Counted from the stretch's first letter, positions 1 through 7,168 are shown. The stretch is 7,845 bases of DNA from Bacteroidaceae bacterium (GCA_017472905.1 JAFUNW010000214.1:1-7845); one strand, 5' to 3'. Notes: generated from the sequence alone by a model not told the origin. Translations and numbers: made by a program.

Positions 1-632
1 TCAACGGGGGCTCCTTTCTTTACTTTGGGGAAATAATTCTCAGAGACGTTTACGATAAGTTTAACAGGTGATATTTGTTCAACAACCAATACAGGATTTC
101 CACCGCTGTACATGTCTCCGTTGTCATAGTTGCGAGCGGTAATCACTCCGTTGATAGGAGAAATCAATTGAGTGTTCTCTACAATGTTGGCATATGAACG
201 GCGTATTTTATCTAGGTTGGTGCGCATGGCGTCCCAATCTGATTTGGATACTCCTCCGACCTTATAAAGTTCATCGATACGCTTGAATTCGGTTTCCATG
301 TTGTCGAGGTCATACTTCAGTGATGTAGAGTTAACATCGTCCATCTCAACCAATTTTTGTCCTTTGGTTACGCGATCTCCAACTTCTACCAAAATACGTT
401 TGATACGTACGGGCGAAGAGGGAGCGATTTTGTTTACAACATCTGCTTTCACCGTAGCAGTGTATTCTGCAATTTGATCTACTGGGCGAATGCTTACGTT
501 TGCCAATTTTACTTTGGGCTTCTCGTCTTGTGTCGTTTGAGCAGTAGTAACTTCGCTCTCGTTTTTTGAACCACATGCGCTTGCTGTCATTACCAAAGCA
601 GCCAGCGCCATCATTTGGATTTTGATTTTCAT
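1..632 (-). CDS. RND efflux periplasmic adaptor (membrane fusion protein, HlyD/AcrA type), lipoprotein, 3' end outside window
   Basis: This is the periplasmic adaptor that joins an inner-membrane RND pump to a TolC-type channel. 210 residues are visible from the ATG at 632; the rest lies beyond the left edge. The N-terminus is a lipoprotein signal: MKIKIQ, a hydrophobic stretch, then the lipobox TASAC with the acylated cysteine at residue 20. Residues 56-98 form the first half of a biotinyl/lipoyl-like domain (EYTATVKADV, then VEVGDRVTKGQKLVEMD). Residues 100-155 form a short alpha-helical hairpin, and LISPINGVI (156-164) opens the second lipoyl half. The sequence from residue 188 onward (SPVKLIVNVSE) begins the beta-barrel domain. 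The gene follows the TolC-family gene after 34 bases, so one operon is likely, and the RND permease is expected next. The family call is sure; the transported substrate cannot be told. Confidence 0.93.
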   Translation of the reverse strand, partial: MKIKIQMMALAALVMTASACGSKNESEVTTAQTTQDEKPKVKLANVSIRPVDQIAEYTATVKADVVNKIAPSSPVRIKRILVEVGDRVTKGQKLVEMDDVNSTSLKYDLDNMETEFKRIDELYKVGGVSKSDWDAMRTNLDKIRRSYANIVENTQLISPINGVITARNYDNGDMYSGGNPVLVVEQISPVKLIVNVSENYFPKVKKGAPV

Positions 633-666
633 ACTATATATTATTTCTTTTTTTATTTTATCGGAA

Positions 667-1986
667 TTAATTGTTTTCGCGGCCCAGAACTAGGTCTAAA
701 TCAGCTTTTGCCGTTAAATAGTCATAGATAGATTGGCTGTATGTTAGTTCGGATTGAGTCAGAGACACTTGTGAACTGTTTAATTCCAATACTGTACCTT
801 TTCCTACTTCGTAGCGTTTTTTAGAGATAGAAAGTGCTTTGTTCGCTTGGTTTACGGCTTCTTTGTTTGAGAGAACTTGCTCTGAACTAGCCGCCATGTT
901 ATTTTTATAGCTTGTAACCTGCATATTTAGTTTTCGTTCTGTGTCGATACGGTTTAGTTCTAATTGAGTACGTTGCAGGCGTGCTGTTTTCAATTTGGTG
1001 AAGTTGCTAGCTCTGAAAATAGGGATACTCAAACTAAATGTAAGCTGTGAACTTCCAATCCAACTGTAGTTGAAAACGTTCCAATTGTTGTTGTACATAG
1101 ATTGATATTGGCCTGTGAGCGCAACTCCTAAGGTCGGCATGAAATTACTCCAAGCTAAACCTACGTTTTTCTTCAGTAAATTAGCATTCAAATCGAATTG
1201 GCGCATGGTACTGTTGTTCTCCAAACCTTTGTTTTCATTGTCCAATTGATTAGTAAAAACGAGGGTTTCGTAGTTGTTGAGCTTTTCTTTTACGATTAAG
1301 TCGATGTCTTCAGTGATTCCCATTAACACTTTTAGTTGAAGCTTAGCCAAACGAACACCGTTTTCGGCTGATACAACGCTTGGCTTGACGTTACGCATTT
1401 GTACCTCGGCGCTGATTTTGTCATATTCGCTCACTAATCCTTGTTCGTAGCGTGAATTCACTACATTGAAATTCTCTTCAGCCAATTCGTAGCTCTTCTG
1501 TAAAACTTCGTAGCTGTCTTGTGTCAGCATTAATAGATAGTAAGCTTTAGTTACTTGGTTTATCAAATCAAGTCGTGAAGCACGCGCTTTTTCTTGTGCA
1601 AGTTGAATGTCGGTTTTTGTGAGCGACATGCTTTTGTATACGGCCGGTGCGAAAATTGGCAGGCTTAGTGTTGCAGTTCCGGCTACGGTGCTTACATCAT
1701 TATCTCCAAGTTGGAACTTCTGTCCTCCCAATACCATTACAGGTACTTTGATGGTGTATTGCCATGATCCGCCCACGCTTAATTCGGGTAGCAAATTCAT
1801 CCAAGCCTCCTTGTTAGCCACTTTTTTCAAAACAATCTCTTGGTCGGCAACCTTAATCGTTGGATTGTCGGATAGAGCAATCTCCAGAGCCTTGTCCAAC
1901 GTCAGATCAAGTTTTTCCTGTGCACAGACAGTTCCTGATAACATTAGGATTAAAGCCCATGCTAAGTAGTTTTTACTTTTTCTCAT
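667..1986 (-). CDS. TolC family outer-membrane efflux channel
   Basis: This is a 439-residue outer-membrane factor that forms the exit duct of a tripartite efflux pump. Residues 1-22 are a Sec signal peptide (charged start, hydrophobic core ALILMLSG, likely cleavage after VCA before QEK). The cysteine at 21 does not fit a lipobox, so it is not called a lipoprotein. The mature protein shows the two outer-membrane-efflux repeats of the family. The first starts at LTLDKALEIALSDNPTI (about 28-44) and runs through long amphipathic helices to about 225. The second starts near 240 and ends with the helical stretch containing KKRYEVGKGTVLELNSSQ (about 389-406). The length is usual for the family. It sits between tetR and the adaptor gene with about 31-34 bases on each side, the normal order in Bacteroidales RND operons. 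The start is the ATG directly before the signal peptide. Confidence 0.95.
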   Translation of the reverse strand: MRKSKNYLAWALILMLSGTVCAQEKLDLTLDKALEIALSDNPTIKVADQEIVLKKVANKEAWMNLLPELSVGGSWQYTIKVPVMVLGGQKFQLGDNDVSTVAGTATLSLPIFAPAVYKSMSLTKTDIQLAQEKARASRLDLINQVTKAYYLLMLTQDSYEVLQKSYELAEENFNVVNSRYEQGLVSEYDKISAEVQMRNVKPSVVSAENGVRLAKLQLKVLMGITEDIDLIVKEKLNNYETLVFTNQLDNENKGLENNSTMRQFDLNANLLKKNVGLAWSNFMPTLGVALTGQYQSMYNNNWNVFNYSWIGSSQLTFSLSIPIFRASNFTKLKTARLQRTQLELNRIDTERKLNMQVTSYKNNMAASSEQVLSNKEAVNQANKALSISKKRYEVGKGTVLELNSSQVSLTQSELTYSQSIYDYLTAKADLDLVLGRENN

Positions 1987-2017
1987 TCTAAAAAATGTTT
2001 TATAAATCCTATAATTA

Positions 2018-2644
2018 TTAGTTCTTATTCAAAAAGTTTTCGAGATAGGCTATACCGTCTGTTGTGCAGATGCCTCTCATATATACTTTCACTAAAGTGT
2101 CGAAAATGTCGGTCAAAGGATATTCTTCCAGAAGGTTGCTTTTGAGATATCCGTCCATTCCAAAATTCATTAGTCGGTGGAACATTTCAAATTTAATGTC
2201 TGCGCGAAAGACTCCCTTTTCCACTCCTTTTTTGTAGAAGTGCAGTGCACGTTCTGTTTCTTCTTCGCGTTGTTTGGCGAGGAGTTCCATAATGGCCGGA
2301 TAGCGTTTAATATCTTCGAGGAATCGAATGTCGACATTGGGCAGCTCGTTCATTCCATGTTTGTATATGTTCAGAACGAGTTCCAAGGGGTTCATGGTTT
2401 GTTCTGCAATTTTTTGCAGATGTATTCGTTTGATTTGTTGGTGTGCAATGACGCATTGAAGCAGAAGATTTTCCTTGTCTGTGAATAATTCGTAGAGTGT
2501 ACGTTTTGAAATGGAGAGTTCATTTGCTATTTCATCCATGTGTACAGCCTTGATTCCTTTTGAAGAAAATAGTTTGTTGGCTGTTTCAATGATTCGTACT
2601 TTTAGTTCTTCTTTGTTTTTGGTCGTTTTGTTTGCTGAATCCAT
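2018..2644 (-). CDS. TetR/AcrR family transcriptional regulator of the efflux operon
   Basis: This is a 208-residue one-component repressor. Residues 10-60 form the TetR N-terminal DNA-binding domain: a first helix (KVRIIETANKLFSSKGI), then the helix-turn-helix around 36-58 (MDEIANELSISKRTLYELF) and the usual DKENLL. The rest is a helical ligand-binding and dimer domain with no recognisable ligand signature. The reading frame is open up to a TTG at 2689, but I chose the ATG at 2644. The TTG lies inside the likely -7 box (2687-2694), so it would fall before the transcription start, and the extra 15 residues match no part of the TetR fold. The gene is first in the operon tetR-tolC-adaptor, which suggests that it represses its own promoter and the pump genes until an inducer binds. 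The inducer is unknown. Confidence 0.9.
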   Translation of the reverse strand: MDSANKTTKNKEELKVRIIETANKLFSSKGIKAVHMDEIANELSISKRTLYELFTDKENLLLQCVIAHQQIKRIHLQKIAEQTMNPLELVLNIYKHGMNELPNVDIRFLEDIKRYPAIMELLAKQREEETERALHFYKKGVEKGVFRADIKFEMFHRLMNFGMDGYLKSNLLEEYPLTDIFDTLVKVYMRGICTTDGIAYLENFLNKN

Positions 2645-2686
2645 TGCAATTGGGAATATGCTCTTTGCTATCTTTAAAAAACGATG

Positions 2687-2720
2687 CAAATTTACGTAGA
2701 AAACCGGTTTCGGTGAAAAA
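2687..2720 (-). promoter_or_regulatory. Bacteroidota-type promoter of the tetR-tolC-adaptor operon
   Basis: Read on the minus strand, TAAATTTG at 2694-2687 is a full match to the Bacteroides -7 consensus TAnnTTTG. A T-rich block (TTTTT, 2720-2716) lies 21 bases upstream in the place of the -33 TTTG element, which it matches only in part. Transcription would start near 2680, giving an untranslated leader of about 35 bases before the ATG at 2644. This is assigned by consensus; no start site has been measured. Confidence 0.55.
2701..2710. promoter_or_regulatory. Candidate TetR operator (palindrome in promoter spacer)
   Basis: AAACCGGTTT is a perfect 10-base palindrome lying between the -33 and -7 elements of the tetR promoter. 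An overlapping interrupted repeat, ACCG-4-CGGT, covers 2703-2714. TetR dimers usually bind palindromes in this position and block RNA polymerase. A perfect 10-mer alone can arise by chance, so the position is the main support. Confidence 0.4.
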
Positions 2721-2906
2721 GTTTTTTCTTTTATCTGCTAAGTTTATGTTTTGTTCACATATTTAGAGAAAACATTCTGATTTTTTGAACAGCGCTAATG
2801 CGAAAAAGAGCAGGTCACTTTGTGAGACGGGAGTTTTATTCATTTGTTTAGTGGTGAATGAGTCATCTTTTTGGGGCGCGTATTTGTGGGGAAAAGGTGG
2901 AAATAA

Positions 2907-2935
2907 TTTTTTTTTTCATTAGTCAGATAGTTTTT
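2907..2935 (+). promoter_or_regulatory. Possible creD promoter
   Basis: TAGTTTTT at 2928-2935 matches the Bacteroides -7 form TAnnTTTG except for the last base. A T run (2907-2916) sits near the -33 distance upstream. Transcription would begin near 2941, about 40-65 bases before the possible start codons. The match is weak and other T-rich spots in this region could serve. Confidence 0.22.
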
Positions 2936-2981
2936 ATCAGTTTATTTCCTCTTTTAGGTAAAGTGAAAAACAAATTTATAA

Positions 2982-4334
2982 ATGTTTAATTTAAAAAGTA
3001 GAATTATGAATGAGAAAAAGAAGCATTCGTCAAAGTTGACGACAGTCAAGGTTTGTGTTATTGCGGCAGTATGTTTGTTTATGTTTATCCCTTTATTATT
3101 AATTCAGGGGTTAATTATTGATCGGGAAAGTAACAAAAATGCGGTTTGTAATGAAGTAGCTAATTCTGTAGCCAAGGCTCAGACTATCGAAGGTCCGATG
3201 TTGGTTTATCAGTTTGAAATAACTGATCCAGCAGTTTATACCATCAATGAAAAAACAGGGAAATCAGAACTTACTCAGGAAGCAAAGGTTTTGTACGAGT
3301 ACAAAATTTTGTGTCCGCAGCAGCTAAATTATAAGGTAAACGTTGAAACAGAGCTTCGTTCCCGTTCGATTTACAATGTATTGGTATATAAATCGGTGGT
3401 TGATATTACGGGAAATTTTTCTGTACCGGCTTCGGTTGTCGGTTCGGAGGAACTTTATTTGAAATTAGAGCTTACGGATTTAAAAGGGCTGTCTGAAACT
3501 CCTCGAATCACCTTTGCCGGAAAGACTTACAGTTTCAAGGCTGTGAATGGAGAGTTGCAAGCATCGATAAAGTTGCCTGCTGAATTGAAAGGTGGCGAGG
3601 TGATAGATTTTAAGATGCAGATTCCGGTGAAAGGAACTGAAGAGTTGTTCTTTGTTCCGATTGCGGAAGAGACAACTCTTGCGATGGAGTCGGCCTATCC
3701 CCATCCGAGCTTTCAAGGAAACTTCCTTCCTCAAACGCACAATATAAGTGAAGCGGGTTTCAATGCCGAGTGGAAAGTGTTGCGCATCAATACGAGTGGA
3801 TATTATGATAAGATGGGAGTACGCTTTGTTGAGCCGGCTAATCCTTATCAGCAGTCTGCACGTTCTGTAAAATATGGTATATTGATTATCTTGCTGGTTT
3901 TTGTGGCCGGTTTGCTGGTTGAGTTCTTGACGCGTAAAGAGATAAAGTCTGTTCAATATGCTGTGATAGCCCTTTCGTTGGTTTTGTTCTATTCGTTGTT
4001 GCTTTCGTTCTCGGAGTTTATCTCTTTCGGTGTCTCTTATTTGGTTGCAGCTTTGATGACGCTGACCTCTTTGTTGTTTTATTTCCGAGGTATTTTGAAA
4101 AATAAGAGCGCATACCTTTTGGCTCTCTTTGTAGCTTTGGTTTATATCGTTAATTACATGCTGCTCCAGATGGAAACCTATGCTTTGCTGACCGGTTCGT
4201 TAGTTCTATTCGTTCTGTTGTCGGTTGTGATGTACCTCACGGCAAACATGAACCGAAGCAATGTTCCGTCCGAAAATGTTGAATCCTCATCAGAAAAGAC
4301 AGAGTCTTTGTCTGAGACCAAGTCGGAAGAGTAA
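2982..4334 (+). CDS. creD: CreD family inner-membrane protein (cell envelope integrity)
   Basis: This is a 450-residue integral membrane protein of the CreD (Cet) family, at its usual length. Residues 21-46 are the first membrane helix, ending in the family pattern IPLLLIQGLIIDRE. A conserved segment AKAQTIEGPMLVYQF (64-78) follows, corresponding to the family's GPQTLAGPVLVVPY. A large periplasmic beta-rich domain reaches to about 295. KYGILIILLVFVAGLL (about 297-312) begins a C-terminal bundle of membrane helices with typical motifs SVQYAVIALSLVLFYSLLLS, LLQMETYALLTGS and VVMYLT. The last 25 residues are a Ser/Glu-rich tail. In E. coli and relatives CreD is tied to envelope stability, colicin E2 tolerance and, in some species, beta-lactam response; its biochemical activity is unknown. 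No creBC genes are nearby. An ATG at 3006 (MNEKKKHSS) is an equally possible start. It is a single-gene unit, convergent with the ampG-like gene. Confidence 0.93.
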   Translation: MFNLKSRIMNEKKKHSSKLTTVKVCVIAAVCLFMFIPLLLIQGLIIDRESNKNAVCNEVANSVAKAQTIEGPMLVYQFEITDPAVYTINEKTGKSELTQEAKVLYEYKILCPQQLNYKVNVETELRSRSIYNVLVYKSVVDITGNFSVPASVVGSEELYLKLELTDLKGLSETPRITFAGKTYSFKAVNGELQASIKLPAELKGGEVIDFKMQIPVKGTEELFFVPIAEETTLAMESAYPHPSFQGNFLPQTHNISEAGFNAEWKVLRINTSGYYDKMGVRFVEPANPYQQSARSVKYGILIILLVFVAGLLVEFLTRKEIKSVQYAVIALSLVLFYSLLLSFSEFISFGVSYLVAALMTLTSLLFYFRGILKNKSAYLLALFVALVYIVNYMLLQMETYALLTGSLVLFVLLSVVMYLTANMNRSNVPSENVESSSEKTESLSETKSEE

Positions 4335-4366
4335 GCTGAACTCTTGTGTGTCATTAGGATAGATGA

Positions 4367-4407
4367 AAAACCTCCCGTACTGCTGTAGAATGCGTGCGGG
4401 AGGTTTT
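4367..4407. terminator. Bidirectional rho-independent terminator between creD and the ampG-like gene
   Basis: The arms AAAACCTCCCGTA (4367-4379) and TGCGGGAGGTTTT (4395-4407) pair over 13 positions with one G-T wobble, around a 15-base loop. On the plus strand the stem is followed by a long T-rich tract (4404-4420), fitting termination of creD. On the minus strand it runs into TTTTTCATCT, so it can also end the convergent operon, whose last stop codon lies at 4421-4423. Confidence 0.88.
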
Positions 4408-4420
4408 ATTTTTGTTTTTT

Positions 4421-5704
4421 CTAGGATGATTTCTTCTTTCCGAATTCCGGATCTATTTTCAGATAGGCTGTGACGAGGAATGTGATAGAGCAACATACCA
4501 TAATCCAAAGGAAGAAGTATTGGTAGCCCATCAGCTCTTGCAGCCATCCGGCCGCCATTCCCGGAAGCATCATGCCCAGAGCCATGAAAGCGGTACAGAT
4601 GGCGTAGTGTGCCGTCTTGTGTTCGCCATCTGCGAAGTAGATAAGGAAGAGCATGTAGGCCGTGAAACCGAATCCGTAGCCGAATTGTTCGATAAATACG
4701 CACAGATTTACAGGCCACAGCGATTCCGGTTGGACATAACTGAGGTAGACATAAACGAAATCGGGTAGGGAAATGGCCCAGACCATCGGCCACAACCAGC
4801 GTTTCAGTCCATGCTCCGATACGGCGATGCCTCCCAAAATACCTCCCAACGTTAAGCCGATGATGCCCACAGTGCCTTGAACGAATCCCACCTCTTCTGT
4901 AGTCAATCCCAAGCCGCCTTCCGCTATCGGGTCAACGAGGAATGGAATGGCCATTTTTCCCAGCTGTGCTTCCGGGAATCGGTAGAGCAACATGAAAAGG
5001 ATGGCTACGCCGGCCCCTTCCTTTTTGAAGAATGAAATGAACGTATTTACGAATTCCTGCATCAGCTTGCCCGATGAGACGTCTGCCGCCGGACGATCGT
5101 TCGGGGGAGTCGGCAGGGCATAGGCATGGTAGGCGCAGAGCATCAAGAAGATTCCGGCCAATATAAAGAAAGTAATAAACCAGGCGTAGGGTATATTCCC
5201 GGTATAAGTTTCGAGTCGTCCGGCCAACATGATGAGCAGCCCTTGTCCGGCAATGGTGGCTATGCGGTAGAAAGTGCTTCGGATTCCTACGAAGAACGAT
5301 TGTTCATGTGTGTCCAATCCCAGCATGTAGAAGCCGTCTGCTGCGATATCGTGTGTCGCAGAGCTAAAAGCCATTAACCAGAAAACGGCTAACGTGAGTT
5401 GGAAAAAGTAGTCGGTCGGAATGGTGAAGGCTATGCCTGCCAGCCCGGCGCCAATGAGCAATTGGGTGGTTATAATCCACCAACGCTTGGTTTTTATGAG
5501 GTCGATAAACGGGCTCCAAAGGGGTTTGATTACCCAAGGCAGGTTGAGCCATCCGGTGTAGAAGGCCAGCTCGGCGTTTCCTACTCCCAGCCGCTTGTAC
5601 ATGATGACGGAGATAGTCATGACGGCGACATAAGGGAGTCCCTGGGCAAAATAGAGGGACGGGACCCATGCCCAAGGCGATAGTTTTTTTATTCTGTTGT
5701 TCAT
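4421..5704 (-). CDS. ampG: AmpG-like MFS transporter, probable muropeptide importer
   Basis: This is a 427-residue polytopic inner-membrane transporter of the major facilitator superfamily, with about 12 predicted helices. The start WVPSLYFAQGLPYVAVMTIS (12-31), followed by GWLNLPWVIKPLWSPFIDLIK (51-71), is the AmpG/SLC33-like signature: a GLP motif in helix 1 and the K-LWSP-D loop after helix 2. SATHDIAADGF lies in a later segment, also typical. AmpG proteins import GlcNAc-anhydroMurNAc peptides released by lytic transglycosylases into the cytosol for cell-wall recycling. E. coli AmpG has about 490 residues and extra C-terminal helices; this shorter form is what I know from Bacteroidota. It follows the SpoIID-domain gene after 80 bases with no clear promoter between, so it is probably the last gene of that operon. 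The family is well supported; the substrate is inferred from family and neighbours. Another solute cannot be excluded. Confidence 0.82.
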   Translation of the reverse strand: MNNRIKKLSPWAWVPSLYFAQGLPYVAVMTISVIMYKRLGVGNAELAFYTGWLNLPWVIKPLWSPFIDLIKTKRWWIITTQLLIGAGLAGIAFTIPTDYFFQLTLAVFWLMAFSSATHDIAADGFYMLGLDTHEQSFFVGIRSTFYRIATIAGQGLLIMLAGRLETYTGNIPYAWFITFFILAGIFLMLCAYHAYALPTPPNDRPAADVSSGKLMQEFVNTFISFFKKEGAGVAILFMLLYRFPEAQLGKMAIPFLVDPIAEGGLGLTTEEVGFVQGTVGIIGLTLGGILGGIAVSEHGLKRWLWPMVWAISLPDFVYVYLSYVQPESLWPVNLCVFIEQFGYGFGFTAYMLFLIYFADGEHKTAHYAICTAFMALGMMLPGMAAGWLQELMGYQYFFLWIMVCCSITFLVTAYLKIDPEFGKKKSS

Positions 5705-5713
5705 ACGTCTGTT

Positions 5714-5747
5714 TTAAGAAACGAAAGTTTGTTCTTTCATTGTTTAA
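5714..5747. repeat. Imperfect inverted repeat just upstream of the ampG-like gene
   Basis: TTAAGAAACGAAAG (5714-5727) and CTTTCATTGTTTAA (5734-5747) match as inverted copies at 11 of 14 positions around a 6-base loop (TTTGTT). It ends about ten bases before the start codon at 5704, so it would sit in the leader if the gene has its own transcript, or in the spacer of an operon message. It is AT-rich, so chance is possible. Confidence 0.35.
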
Positions 5748-5784
5748 TTCAAGCTTCGCAAGTTACTCTCGAAATTTTAGTCGT

Positions 5785-7107
5785 TTAATATTGTTTTCTG
5801 ATTTCCGCTCCTTTGAAGTAGTGGAGCAGTATTTCATCGTATCGGTATCCTTTTTCTCCCATTACGGCGGCCCCGATTTGGCATAGCCCCACTCCGTGTC
5901 CCCATCCGGCTCCGATGAGGGTGAAAGTTTGGGGAATTTCTGAATCGTTGCTCATTTCTTTTTCAACGATGAAAGCCGAACTAAACAGATGGGTCGGCGA
6001 AAGTGTACGTCTGATTTCCAACTCTTTTCCGATGCAAAGGGTATGTTGGGTTCCTACGATTTGGAGACGGGTGATGCGCCCTGATTTTCCGCGTTGCAGC
6101 GGCACAAGGTCTTTTATTCGGCCGAAATTCGTTTTGGTTCGTTCGCGAATCAATTCGGCCAGCTCTTCCTGTTTGTATTCTATCCTCCATCGGTAGAAAT
6201 TGGTCGTTTCCCGGTCGTAGTTGTTCAATATTTGTGCGATGGTTTTCTTGTTTCGGGTGTTGCAAAATGCTTCGGGGGTGCTTCGAATCCACTGTTCAGC
6301 CTCTTTTTCCTGCGTCAGGTCGGGCAGGGGGAGGTTCTGTTTACCGATGAAGTCGCGCCGGCTTTCCAGATAGTCGTAGTGTTTGTCCTCCCAGCAGTAT
6401 TCAAATTCTTCGGTGGCTCCTCCGCAACATTTCGAGAAGCGTGCATCGCAGATGCTTTCTTCCATCATTAACACTTGTCCGCAGGTCTCTATGACGGCTT
6501 GGACTACAGTTTGATTGCTTGCCTTGGTGATACCTTGATATCGCTGGCAATGGTCGTCCGCACAGACATCGAAGATGGTGTGGTCTTCGCGGTCGTACCA
6601 GCGGATTAGCTCGGTGTCGCTTTTTTGAAAGGAGAAAAATCCGCTGTGCTCTTTCCTGCTCAGTTCTTTGTGCTTTTCGATTTGTGCGTAGAGCCAGCTT
6701 CGCGAGACAACGGCGTGCGCTTTGAGAAATTCGAGCGAAGAGGTGGCTTTCATTTCGGAGGAGATGACGCTGATCAGGTAGTCTTCGACCGGCAAAATGT
6801 TGATGGCGGTGATTTTTCCCTCTTCGACCACGAGTTTGAGTGTGCCTTGAAAAATCTGCGTTTCTTGTCGTTCCCAATGGAAGTTGATTCCGATGGTCAC
6901 ATTGTAGAGCGAGAACGAGGCTTCTTCTTCGAGCGGGCAGAATGTCAGTTCCTGATAGAGTTTGTCTCTCCAGCGAATTCCTCCGTCTTCAAATCGTACA
7001 TTTTGTTCGCCGACTACGGTATTTCCTTTTGCCGAGTAGTTCTTGTTCAGCGCGAAGTTTATTTCTTGTGCGTTGACAATGCCAACGTTGATGTCGGGTG
7101 CATTCAT
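5785..7107 (-). CDS. SpoIID/LytB domain protein without signal peptide
   Basis: This 440-residue protein is a SpoIID/LytB-fold protein over nearly its whole length. Motifs in order are the N-terminal INVGIV (6-11), LPVEDYLISVISSEM (105-119) with the glutamate at 118 in the place of the catalytic residue of SpoIID lytic transglycosylases, FLKAHAVVSRSW (127-138), CADDHCQRYQG (182-192), CCGGATEEFEYCW (227-239), and the C-terminal GWGHGVGLCQIG (401-412). In spore formers SpoIID cleaves denuded peptidoglycan glycan strands outside the membrane. Here the protein starts directly at the domain. An in-frame TAG at 7129-7131, eight codons before the ATG, rules out a longer start with a signal peptide. 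It also has 11 cysteines, unusual for a periplasmic enzyme. It lies between a DUF4922 gene (61 bases) and the AmpG-like gene (80 bases). A role in handling muropeptides is inferred, not shown. Confidence 0.88.
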   Translation of the reverse strand: MNAPDINVGIVNAQEINFALNKNYSAKGNTVVGEQNVRFEDGGIRWRDKLYQELTFCPLEEEASFSLYNVTIGINFHWERQETQIFQGTLKLVVEEGKITAINILPVEDYLISVISSEMKATSSLEFLKAHAVVSRSWLYAQIEKHKELSRKEHSGFFSFQKSDTELIRWYDREDHTIFDVCADDHCQRYQGITKASNQTVVQAVIETCGQVLMMEESICDARFSKCCGGATEEFEYCWEDKHYDYLESRRDFIGKQNLPLPDLTQEKEAEQWIRSTPEAFCNTRNKKTIAQILNNYDRETTNFYRWRIEYKQEELAELIRERTKTNFGRIKDLVPLQRGKSGRITRLQIVGTQHTLCIGKELEIRRTLSPTHLFSSAFIVEKEMSNDSEIPQTFTLIGAGWGHGVGLCQIGAAVMGEKGYRYDEILLHYFKGAEIRKQY

Positions 7108-7133
7108 TTGCTTTTGTAATATATTGAACTATT

Positions 7134-7163
7134 CCGCGCCGGCTGTATTCGGTGTCGGCGCGG
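7134..7163. repeat. GC-rich perfect inverted repeat between the DUF4922 and SpoIID-domain genes
   Basis: CCGCGCCG (7134-7141) and CGGCGCGG (7156-7163) are perfect inverted copies with a 14-base loop. On the minus-strand message the stem begins five bases after the DUF4922 stop codon and ends 26 bases before the SpoIID-domain start. No T tract follows on that strand, so it is not a standard terminator. It could protect the upstream message end or tune expression between the two genes. Confidence 0.6.
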
Positions 7164-7168
7164 TTGGT

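Larger units (their letters stand above)
2645..2981. other. AT-rich divergent intergenic region between tetR and creD
   Basis: These 337 bases hold no convincing gene. The left end contains the tetR promoter and candidate operator. The rest is rich in T and A runs, including a long T tract at 2907-2916. The longest plus-strand ATG frame I read here, 2798-2851, gives only 17 residues with no recognisable feature. No tRNA, rRNA, riboswitch or tandem repeat was recognised. The region must also hold the creD promoter. Confidence 0.6.

Noticed and set aside
283..576. Short plus- and minus-strand frames in the first 600 bases
   Set aside because: They overlap the adaptor protein gene, which reads without a break from 632 to the left edge with lipobox and lipoyl motifs.
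2798..2851. 17-residue ATG frame in the tetR-creD intergenic region
   Set aside because: Too short, no convincing ribosome-binding context, and no leader-peptide pattern.
2711..2970. Possible CreB-binding cre-tag (TTCAC-6-TTCAC) upstream of creD
   Set aside because: Single TTCAC or GTGAA words occur near 2714, 2754, 2854 and 2963, but none form a direct repeat with the required 6-base spacing.
3480..3956. 158-residue minus-strand open frame inside creD
   Set aside because: creD is strongly supported on the plus strand across this span; the antisense product is basic and low in recognisable features.
4290..4793. 167-residue minus-strand frame across the terminator and the end of the ampG-like gene
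   Set aside because: It crosses the convergent terminator hairpin and overlaps the ampG-like gene in another frame; Arg/Leu/His-rich shadow.
6401..6877. 158-residue minus-strand frame within the SpoIID-domain gene
   Set aside because: Out-of-frame Arg-rich translation of a gene whose SpoIID motifs lie in the other frame.
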